Shown here in pieces: positions 6,962-11,553 of a DNA stretch of 11,553 bases. Made by a program: the position numbers and the translations under genes. The DNA lies in assembly GCA_023409695.1 (NCBI GenBank), contig JAEYQZ010000076.1, positions 1 through 11,553 of the forward strand, given 5' to 3'. The first letter of the stretch is position 1; each line of letters opens with the position of its first letter. Source of the stretch: Methanobacteriota archaeon. GTDB lineage: Archaea; Methanobacteriota; Methanobacteria; Methanobacteriales; Methanobacteriaceae. The notes under the pieces were generated by a model. That model searched no databases. It saw only the letters and a program-made list of their open reading frames with translations, and was not told where the DNA came from.

Positions 6962-6970
6962 TTTTATATT
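6962..6970 (-). promoter_or_regulatory. Candidate TATA box of the DUF302 gene
   Basis: The minus-strand sequence AATATAAAA would place transcription start near 6940, leaving a short leader that contains the GGTG Shine-Dalgarno. Assigned by pattern and spacing. Confidence 0.4.
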
Positions 6971-7002
6971 TTCATTATTCTTAGATTTAAATCCTAAAAA
7001 CT

Positions 7003-7034
7003 GCTATTTTTTGTAAATAAGCTTATTTAATAGC
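7003..7034. repeat. Nested inverted repeat in the DUF302-tetR intergenic region
   Basis: The core 7014-7029 is a perfect 16-bp palindrome (TAAATAAGCTTATTTA). Outer arms GCTAT (7003-7007) and ATAGC (7030-7034) enclose it asymmetrically, and a T-run follows. It lies between divergent starts, about 80 bp upstream of the DUF302 ATG, so no transcript would be expected to terminate here. An operator is more plausible. The rest of this 342-bp intergenic region holds the two promoters, the tetR dyads, and otherwise featureless AT-rich sequence. Confidence 0.4.
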
Positions 7035-7158
7035 TTTTTTTGGTAAATCTAAAATAATTTATTTTTTTGTAACTTTTTATCAGCATATGACTTATTACAA
7101 TCAATTTTAACAGGTGCATAATAAATTTACATAGTTCAAATTCAATCAAACTTTCTTT

Positions 7159-7174
7159 CCTACCTATCGGTAGG
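7159..7174. promoter_or_regulatory. TetR operator-like dyad 1 (upstream of TATA)
   Basis: CCTACC-TATC-GGTAGG has perfect 6-bp arms around a 4-bp centre and is GC-rich against a very AT-rich background. It ends 4 bp before the tetR TATA box, where it would cover the BRE and block TBP/TFB. A matching dyad lies 55 bp downstream. Autoregulation by the adjacent TetR protein is inferred from position. Confidence 0.72.
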
Positions 7175-7178
7175 CACC

Positions 7179-7186
7179 TTTATATA
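7179..7186 (+). promoter_or_regulatory. TATA box of the tetR / Fe-S unit
   Basis: TTTATATA lies between the two operator-like dyads. Expected transcription start is near 7209, giving a leader of about 58 nt that contains the second dyad and the GGGAGATGA Shine-Dalgarno (7254-7262). Confidence 0.65.
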
Positions 7187-7213
7187 CTATAAAACATACT
7201 ACTATTTTTATGA

Positions 7214-7229
7214 GCTACCTACCGGTCGG
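7214..7229. promoter_or_regulatory. TetR operator-like dyad 2 (at the start site)
   Basis: GCTACC-TACC-GGTCGG matches dyad 1 at 13 of 16 positions in the same register, with arms that pair imperfectly. It sits just downstream of the predicted transcription start. The two centres are 55 bp apart, close to five helical turns, so two dimers would sit on nearly the same face of the DNA. Confidence 0.7.
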
Positions 7230-7266
7230 ATGTATATATTATGTTCATAAAAAGGGAGATGAATAA

Positions 7267-7887
7267 ATGGTCAATGCCATAGAAGAAAAAACTACGAAAG
7301 AAAAAATATTTGAAGCTGCTATTGACCTATTTGCCAAAAAAGGGTTTGATGCAACACCTATGCGAGAGATAGCAGAAGCTGTAGGCATTAAAAAGGCATC
7401 GCTTTACAGCCACTACAAAAGCAAGAATGAAATAATGGATAGTATTTTCAAATACTTTAAAAAAGAATTAATGAAAATGAGGCCCCCAGAAGCCAGAAAT
7501 CTAGAAAAAATAGATAAAATTACCCCTGAAGTTTTTCGTCAGAGGGCCAACCTTACCCTAAGCATTTTTAAAAATCCAAATATGGAAAAAATATTCAGAA
7601 TTATCTCCAGCGAGCAGTTTCGAGATAAAAGGGCTAGAACAATTATTTTGGAATGCTTGATTCATGAACCATATTCTTTCTCAAAAAAAGTGTTAGAAAT
7701 TATGGTTAGCAAAGGCATAATAAATGAAATAGATCCTGATGTTAAAGCTATGGAGTTTCAGTACTCCATATACACTTTATTTATGGAATATTTGCTTTTA
7801 AGAAGCGATAATTCAGATACAGGTAAAATTGAAGAACTTATCGAAAAACATTTAAATTACTTTGTAAACAGCCTGGAGAAAAAGTGA
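7267..7887 (+). CDS. TetR-family transcriptional regulator
   Basis: A 206-residue one-component regulator of normal TetR length. The N-terminal helix-turn-helix is clear: KEKIFEAAIDLFAKKGFDAT (11-30), then PMREIAEAVGIKKASLYSHY (31-50) with K51 and K53. The remainder is a mostly helical ligand-binding and dimerisation domain without recognisable ligand specificity. A strong Shine-Dalgarno, GGGAGATGA (7254-7262), precedes the ATG. Two matched dyads bracket its TATA box, which argues for autorepression. The stop is followed after 4 nt by the second QueG-like Fe-S gene, whose GTGAT ribosome site overlaps the tetR stop codon, so the two are translated from one message. A related dyad upstream of the STAS gene suggests a possible second target. 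The inducer is unknown. Confidence 0.93.
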   Translation: MVNAIEEKTTKEKIFEAAIDLFAKKGFDATPMREIAEAVGIKKASLYSHYKSKNEIMDSIFKYFKKELMKMRPPEARNLEKIDKITPEVFRQRANLTLSIFKNPNMEKIFRIISSEQFRDKRARTIILECLIHEPYSFSKKVLEIMVSKGIINEIDPDVKAMEFQYSIYTLFMEYLLLRSDNSDTGKIEELIEKHLNYFVNSLEKK

Positions 7888-7891
7888 TAAA

Positions 7892-8812
7892 ATGAGCATA
7901 GTGACTAAAATAAAGGATAGATATGCAGCTTACAGGCTTGAAAATGTCAATAAGCTTGAAAATAGTGTAAACAAAATTAAAGGACATGTGACAGCATCAT
8001 CATCCTCTCCAGAGAAGCTAATGCCAGATAAACTAAAAATAACCTTAAAAACACTTCCAAGACAGCTTTCAATAGCAAAAAATATGGAGTTAACAGTTAA
8101 ATCAATTAAAAATAATCCAGAAAATCCAAAAATAGAAGCCAGTAATGATTTTATAGAACAATTTGAAAGTTATGCAGAATCAATTGGCATAAACAATATA
8201 GGATACATAAAGGTCCCTATCAACTTAATATTTAAAGATAAATCAATCCTTTTTGATAATGCAATCATCCTGATAATGGAAATGGATAAAAAGGCTGTTG
8301 ATACGGCTCCAAGTCCTAAAACTCAAGAGATGAGCAATGTAACTTATGATGAGCTTGGTAAAAAAACCAACCAACTTGCAGGATTCTTAAGGGAAAACGG
8401 ATTTGCTGCCCATGCCAGCCACCCTGCAGGAGGAGTTGTAATGTATCCCCACCTGGCCCAAAAAGCTGGTTTAGGGTATAGAGGAAAGCATGGAATGCTT
8501 ATAACACCTGAATTTGGCCCAAGGCAGCGACTGTCTGCTATATTTACAAGTATTCAAAATTTACCTGTAAATACCGATAATAAACATTCATGGATCCCTG
8601 ATTTTTGTGCAAAATGCAGCAAATGTATTAAAAAATGCCCTGGAAACGCAATTATTCAAGAAAAATCTTCTGAAACTGGAAAAACAAGGACAAGGATTGT
8701 GAATGATTTATGCAGTGGCTGTACTATCTGCATGAGCGAATGCAGTTTTAACAAGAGAAAATATAACCAAATTAAAGATAAGTTTGGAAAATCAAAAGAA
8801 ATAATAGGTTAA
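7892..8812 (+). CDS. QueG-like double [4Fe-4S] cluster protein (second copy, N-terminally extended)
   Basis: A 306-residue soluble protein, diverged paralogue of the one at 5564. After a Lys-rich, probably helical extension of about 85 residues come SIGINNIGYIKVP (97-109), HPAGGVVMYPHLAQKAGLGY (177-196), RGKHGMLITPEFGPRQRLSA (197-216), then two complete ferredoxin motifs: C239-x2-C242-x2-C245-x3-C249-P and C274-x2-C277-x2-C280-x3-C284. In the first copy the second cluster is instead split over C200 and C251-C258. The catalytic Asp segment of true QueG is not recognisable, and the N-terminal half is shortened between about 110 and 170. It probably moves electrons to or from an unknown substrate, possibly with a corrinoid. 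The GTGAT Shine-Dalgarno overlaps the tetR stop, and a lipoprotein gene follows 39 nt after the stop. Confidence 0.8.
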   Translation: MSIVTKIKDRYAAYRLENVNKLENSVNKIKGHVTASSSSPEKLMPDKLKITLKTLPRQLSIAKNMELTVKSIKNNPENPKIEASNDFIEQFESYAESIGINNIGYIKVPINLIFKDKSILFDNAIILIMEMDKKAVDTAPSPKTQEMSNVTYDELGKKTNQLAGFLRENGFAAHASHPAGGVVMYPHLAQKAGLGYRGKHGMLITPEFGPRQRLSAIFTSIQNLPVNTDNKHSWIPDFCAKCSKCIKKCPGNAIIQEKSSETGKTRTRIVNDLCSGCTICMSECSFNKRKYNQIKDKFGKSKEIIG

Positions 8813-8851
8813 TAAAAATAAAATATTAATTATAAATAGGGAGGGGATAAT

Positions 8852-9568
8852 TTGAAAAAGTATATCTTTGCATCTTTAATTATTTTAGCAGTTGTAGCTA
8901 TTTCAGGATGTACTGGGCCAAATGCAACAGGATCGGGAAATGTAATAAACCAATCTCAAAATGTAAGCGGTTTTGACCAGGTTTCAGTTGATGGTTCAGG
9001 TACTTTGATTATAACTCAAGGAGATAAAGAATCCTTGACAATTGAAGCAGAAGACAATATCCTGCCAAATATTAAAACCAGCGTAAATAACAAAGTTTTA
9101 AACATCGGCTACAGCAACTATACTGTAGTACCTACCAAACCAGTTAAGTACTATTTAACAGTGAAAAACCTTAACTCCATCTCATATTCTGGAGGAGGGA
9201 AAATCCAGTCTAACTGTTTAAAAACCAATTCACTAACTATAAACACTAACGGTGCAGCTGAAGGTAATTTAACCAATTTAAACGTTAATACCCTTAAAAT
9301 TATAATCACAGGAGCAGGTAAATTATTCCTGTCAGGTACTGCTAATACTCAAGATATCAGTATTTCTGGAGCAGGAGAATACAATGCTAATGGTTTAACC
9401 AGTAAAACAGTTACCATAACAATTAGCGGGGCAGGAAAAGGAACTGTTAAAGTATCCGACTCTTTAAAAGCCATAGTTAACGGTGCTGGAGACATATCTT
9501 ACATCGGTAATCCACAAGTAACCAAACAGCTGAATGGTGCTGGAACTATAAAGCAGATTTCAGGTTAA
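8852..9568 (+). CDS. GIN-domain (DUF2807) lipoprotein, TTG start
   Basis: A predicted cell-surface lipoprotein of 238 residues. The signal peptide MKKYIFASLIILAVVAISGC ends in a lipobox (A-I-S-G-C) with C20 as the lipidated residue. The rest, about 35-237, is a GIN/DUF2807 beta-helix with repeated Gly-Ala-Gly turns: DGSG (47-50), SGGG, NGAAEG, TGAG, SGAGEY, SGAGKG, NGAGD and NGAGT. The fold in bacteria is called a putative autotransporter adhesin head; its role in archaea is unknown. There is no ATG at the right place; a TTG is used, 5 to 7 nt after a strong GGGAGGGGAT (8839-8848). It follows the Fe-S gene by 39 nt and is probably cotranscribed, though an A/T-rich stretch there could hold a weak promoter. 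A terminator hairpin closes the unit. Confidence 0.85.
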   Translation: MKKYIFASLIILAVVAISGCTGPNATGSGNVINQSQNVSGFDQVSVDGSGTLIITQGDKESLTIEAEDNILPNIKTSVNNKVLNIGYSNYTVVPTKPVKYYLTVKNLNSISYSGGGKIQSNCLKTNSLTINTNGAAEGNLTNLNVNTLKIIITGAGKLFLSGTANTQDISISGAGEYNANGLTSKTVTITISGAGKGTVKVSDSLKAIVNGAGDISYIGNPQVTKQLNGAGTIKQISG

Positions 9569-9581
9569 ATGAACTGAAAAG

Positions 9582-9611
9582 CAGTTTAATCACTTAAACT
9601 GTTTTATTTTT
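9582..9611 (+). terminator. Hairpin plus T-run terminator after the lipoprotein gene
   Basis: CAGTTTAA-TCAC-TTAAACTG (9582-9601) is a perfect 8-bp stem with a 4-nt loop, followed by TTTTATTTTTT. It begins 14 bases after the lipoprotein stop and marks the end of the tetR unit. The convergent glycosylase gene ends at 9669. Confidence 0.75.
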
Positions 9612-9668
9612 TAATTTTTAATTAAAAATAGTTACATTGGACTATAAAGGCCCAAATATCCATCAATT

Positions 9669-10361
9669 TTATATTATCTCTTTTAACGGATCGTCCACAC
9701 CATAAGGCTTTTTACTGTAGTATCTTTTGGCGTGTTCCACTATTAAAGCGTGGTATTCCTGATACAAAGCCACATCCTTTGGTAAACTAGATTCAAATAA
9801 ATTTTTCAATTCCATATATTTAATATTCTCATTTACAAGGCCCAAATGTATAAATATTCTTTTGGTGTAAGCATCTACAACAAATTGAGGTTGTTTATAA
9901 GCATAAAGGAGAATTGAATCAGCAGTTTCATTGCCAACACCTTTAACTCCCAGTAACTCTTTTCTTGTTGGGACCTTCCCATCACTTTCTATAAAAAATT
10001 CGGTTATTTCCCTGAGGTAAACTGCCTTCTGATTTAAAAATCCTGCACAGCGAATGGTTGATTTTAATGTTTCATCATCTAACTTCAATAATTTTTCAGG
10101 CTCGATTGCATTTAATTCATCGAGGTTGAATAATGCCATTTCTGCAGACAACCAGGATGTATTCTGTGTTAAAATTGCACCAATGATTATTTCATAGACT
10201 TGATTCCGCGTGGTGGGTAAGTCATAATTTTCGGGATGATAACCTCTGATAGCTCCTGTTTTGGTTGGGTTTGTCCCATCGTGGTTTATTAACGGCCACC
10301 AGCCCTGCGGGCCGTAAAGATCATAAAGTTTCTCGTAGATTTTAATTATCAGCTTATGCAT
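9669..10361 (-). CDS. HhH-GPD base-excision DNA glycosylase, MagIII/endonuclease III-like
   Basis: A DNA repair glycosylase of 230 residues that excises damaged bases. It has YGPQGWWP (about 16-23), EIIIGAILTQNTSW (57-70), the helix-hairpin-helix LGVKGVGNETADSILL (137-152) and the catalytic Asp D163 in QFVVDAYTKR. The lysine that makes endonuclease III a lyase is E145 here, so a monofunctional glycosylase (MagIII or 3-methyladenine type) is more likely. The C-terminal cysteines of the usual [4Fe-4S] loop are absent: the region is AKRYYSKKPYGVDDPLKEII. A segment of about 30 residues (24-53) lies between WWP and the first conserved helix. The ATG at 10361 is chosen because GAGTGA (complement of 10364-10369) precedes it. 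A TTG four codons upstream (10373) lacks a ribosome site but remains possible. Confidence 0.85.
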   Translation of the reverse strand: MHKLIIKIYEKLYDLYGPQGWWPLINHDGTNPTKTGAIRGYHPENYDLPTTRNQVYEIIIGAILTQNTSWLSAEMALFNLDELNAIEPEKLLKLDDETLKSTIRCAGFLNQKAVYLREITEFFIESDGKVPTRKELLGVKGVGNETADSILLYAYKQPQFVVDAYTKRIFIHLGLVNENIKYMELKNLFESSLPKDVALYQEYHALIVEHAKRYYSKKPYGVDDPLKEII

Positions 10362-10401
10362 TTTCTCACTCAAAATTGATTTAAAAAGAATTATTTATTT
10401 T

Positions 10402-10413
10402 AAATATATTTAG
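10402..10413 (-). promoter_or_regulatory. Candidate TATA box of the glycosylase gene
   Basis: AAATATATTTA on the minus strand would start transcription near 10380, leaving about 19 nt before the ATG at 10361 and including its GAGTGA ribosome site. This supports the ATG over the upstream TTG. Confidence 0.45.
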
Positions 10414-10450
10414 TTTTCATGAAATCATATATGGAAAAAATATAATTTAT

Positions 10451-10485
10451 AACCATTTTAAATGTATTTTAGTTAAATTTAAATC
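10451..10485 (+). repeat. 35-bp direct repeat, copy 1
   Basis: The 35-bp segment with core TTTTAAATGTATTTTAGTTA recurs at 10550-10584 with only two mismatches (positions 3 and 27 of the unit). The copies start 99 bp apart, in the 307-bp region between the divergent glycosylase and split-barrel genes. The flanks show weaker similarity (A-runs before, TTAA-TAAACT-like sequence after), suggesting a slightly longer original duplication. Confidence 0.75.
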
Positions 10486-10549
10486 TTAATAAACTCGTTC
10501 TATATTTCTAATTTAAAAAATATTCATAATTGAAAAAAATACCATTAAA

Positions 10550-10584
10550 AATCATTTTAAATGTATTTTAGTTAACTTTAAATC
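10550..10584 (+). repeat. 35-bp direct repeat, copy 2
   Basis: This matches the segment at 10451-10485 at 33 of 35 positions. It ends about 85 bp upstream of the split-barrel gene, close to its probable promoter (a TATA-like CATATTAAA at about 10590). It may be a duplicated regulator site, or the remnant of a small local duplication. No further copy is seen in the window. Confidence 0.75.
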
Positions 10585-10668
10585 AAATATCATATTAAAC
10601 TGTTAATTGAAACTTCACTTTGGTTAGAAATTCATCCAAAATGAAATCAATCAGGAGGAAAATAATCT

Positions 10669-11136
10669 ATGCAATATCGAATGAGAAAACACCAGCTGAG
10701 CGAAGAAGAAATAACCAAACTCTTAACTAAACAACCTGTAGGTAATCTGGCAACAATAAATGAAAATGGATACCCATACGTGGTCCCTGTACATTTCACA
10801 TACTATGAAGGCAAAATATACATCCACGGACTGCCAAAAGGACAGAAAATCAACAATATTACAGCAAATGAAAAAGTATGTTTTGAAACTTATTTCATGA
10901 AAGGTTTTATTCTTGATGAGAAACCATGTGATGTAAATACAGAATATGAAAGCGTTGTTATCATGGGGACCGCAGCAATTGTTGATGATTTTGATTTAAA
11001 AGAATCAGTACTAAATAAAATTGTGAAAAAATATACTCCCAATTTAGAAGGGATCAAGATGCCTGATAATGTGATAAGAGGTACAGGCATAATTGAAGTA
11101 ACTATTGAAGAATGTACAGGTAAATATTATAAATAA
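10669..11136 (+). CDS. FMN-binding split-barrel protein, pyridoxamine 5'-phosphate oxidase / NimA-like
   Basis: A cytoplasmic 155-residue flavin-type oxidoreductase fold. It begins MQYRMRKHQLSEEEITKLL and has the family strands VGNLATINENGYPYVVPVHF (24-43), YYEGKIYIHGLPKGQKINNI (45-64) and KVCFETYF (69-76), followed by a C-terminal helix and a last strand IIEVTIEECTGKYY. The order and the IHG-x-x-x-G-x-K motif match the NimA (5-nitroimidazole reductase-like) branch rather than true PdxH, which is longer and carries extra substrate residues. Related proteins bind FMN, F420 or haem, so the cofactor is open; H53 is at the place of the conserved histidine. AGGAGG (10653-10658) is a strong Shine-Dalgarno. 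It stands alone, divergent from the glycosylase gene, downstream of a repeat pair. Confidence 0.85.
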   Translation: MQYRMRKHQLSEEEITKLLTKQPVGNLATINENGYPYVVPVHFTYYEGKIYIHGLPKGQKINNITANEKVCFETYFMKGFILDEKPCDVNTEYESVVIMGTAAIVDDFDLKESVLNKIVKKYTPNLEGIKMPDNVIRGTGIIEVTIEECTGKYYK

Positions 11137-11245
11137 GCATGACTCTCTAAAAAGTTTTATTTTTACATTTTCCAATTTAAGATCTAAACTGATTTTTCTT
11201 TTTTGGAAATTAAATTCTACTAATTTGCTCCAACTTACTATTTGA

Positions 11246-11270
11246 GACGCCAGCGGTAGCCGGCGGCGTT
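11246..11270. ncRNA. GC-rich hairpin, candidate structured RNA
   Basis: The segment folds as GACGCC paired with GGCGTT (last pair G-U) around an inner CGG-TAG-CCG stem, with one bulged base on each side. It is almost entirely G+C inside an AT-rich intergenic region. In AT-rich archaea, local GC islands in intergenic DNA are a known mark of functional structured RNA. Strand and transcript ends cannot be set, and no known RNA family is recognised. Confidence 0.35.
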
Positions 11271-11382
11271 ATGAAATAAATATTTAAAAACAGGCTGATG
11301 TTACGTGATTAAAATACTTAGAAATTTGATTTATCTAGTTAAACTGATGTCGTAAATTACAGATTATAGAGAATAAATAAAA

Positions 11383-11408
11383 CACTCAAAAAACTAAGTT
11401 TTTTGGTG
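11383..11408. terminator. Strong A/T-rich hairpin
   Basis: CAAAAAACT (11387-11395) pairs with AGTTTTTTG (11397-11405), and CAC/GTG extends the stem past one bulged T. No T-run follows on the plus strand, so it is not a standard terminator, but the stem itself has six T on either strand. It could end a transcript starting in the GC-rich region or be part of the same RNA. Confidence 0.35.
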
Positions 11409-11553
11409 CGTCGGAGATTTCGATAGCATTCATAAAAAAATAATGTTAAAATAAGCATAAAACTACACAAATTAGATTAACTGCAGGAGAAATAGAATCT
11501 TTTTAGAGGATAAAAACTTAAAACTAGTTCAAAATTATATAGTTCAGATTTAG

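Larger units (their letters stand above)
11137..11553. other. Gene-free right end with structured elements
   Basis: These 417 bases hold no open frame of useful length on either strand. The sequence is AT-rich except for a short GC-rich hairpin at 11246-11270, and there is a strong hairpin at 11383-11408. Two CTGATGT strings (11294-11300 and 11344-11350), each followed by a CGT and an AT-rich stretch, lie 50 bp apart between them. No tRNA or rRNA pattern is recognisable. The region could be a non-coding RNA locus. Confidence 0.5.

Noticed and set aside
5564..8812. Annotation of either Fe-S protein as epoxyqueuosine reductase
   Set aside because: Archaea are not expected to make queuosine, and the catalytic Asp segment is not recognisable. 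Only the family resemblance is claimed.
9669..10361. Naming the glycosylase nth (endonuclease III)
   Set aside because: The lyase lysine and all Fe-S cysteines are missing, so the enzyme is not expected to be a classic endonuclease III.
10451..10584. Minimal CRISPR array from the 35-bp repeats
   Set aside because: There are only two copies, the intervening 64 bp is AT-rich intergenic sequence with partial similarity to the flanks, and no cas genes are nearby.
10669..11136. Naming the split-barrel gene pdxH
   Set aside because: It is too short and its motifs match the NimA-like branch. No pyridoxal pathway context is present.
11137..11553. tRNA or C/D-box RNA in the right end
   Set aside because: No cloverleaf or T-loop consensus can be found. 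CTGATG strings resemble box motifs but are not arranged as a C, D', C', D set.

Overview
The window is strongly AT-rich and reads as chromosomal DNA of a methanogenic archaeon, most likely Methanobacterium or a close relative. The evidence is a DUF2115/UPF0305 gene (a family I know only from methanogens), archaeal-type TATA boxes about 25 bp upstream of probable starts, methanogen-style Shine-Dalgarno sequences (GGTG, GTGAT, GGAGG), and an archaeal HemB. The genus is an inference.

Layout. Left (1-1157, minus strand): hemB (porphobilinogen synthase) followed by the first 48 codons of a CitG-like gene that leaves the window, probably one transcript. Next (1525-4215, plus): a fused ThrE-type amino-acid exporter, then a STAS-domain protein with a large uncharacterised C-terminal half. 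Centre (4404-9568): two regulator-led units. The first is a MarR regulator, a DUF2115 protein and a QueG-like double [4Fe-4S] protein. The second is a TetR regulator, a second QueG-like double [4Fe-4S] protein and a GIN-domain lipoprotein. A DUF302 gene on the minus strand lies between them. Right (9669-11136): a minus-strand HhH-GPD DNA glycosylase and a plus-strand FMN split-barrel (NimA/PNPOx-like) protein, separated by an intergenic region with a 35-bp near-perfect repeat pair. The last 417 bp hold no convincing protein gene but contain a conspicuous GC-rich hairpin and a second strong hairpin, a candidate non-coding RNA locus.

How the parts may work together. The centre is the most interesting region. 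Two different one-component regulators each control a relative of the cobalamin-dependent reductase QueG, although archaea are not expected to make queuosine. Both promoters carry clear operator-like dyads at the right place: a 20-bp perfect palindrome over the predicted start of the DUF2115/Fe-S unit, and two matching dyads bracketing the TATA box of tetR. A third, weaker match to the tetR dyad lies upstream of the STAS gene, so the TetR regulon may reach it. With DUF302 and the flavin-type protein nearby, the region looks like inducible redox or detoxification functions. No substrate can be read from the sequence.
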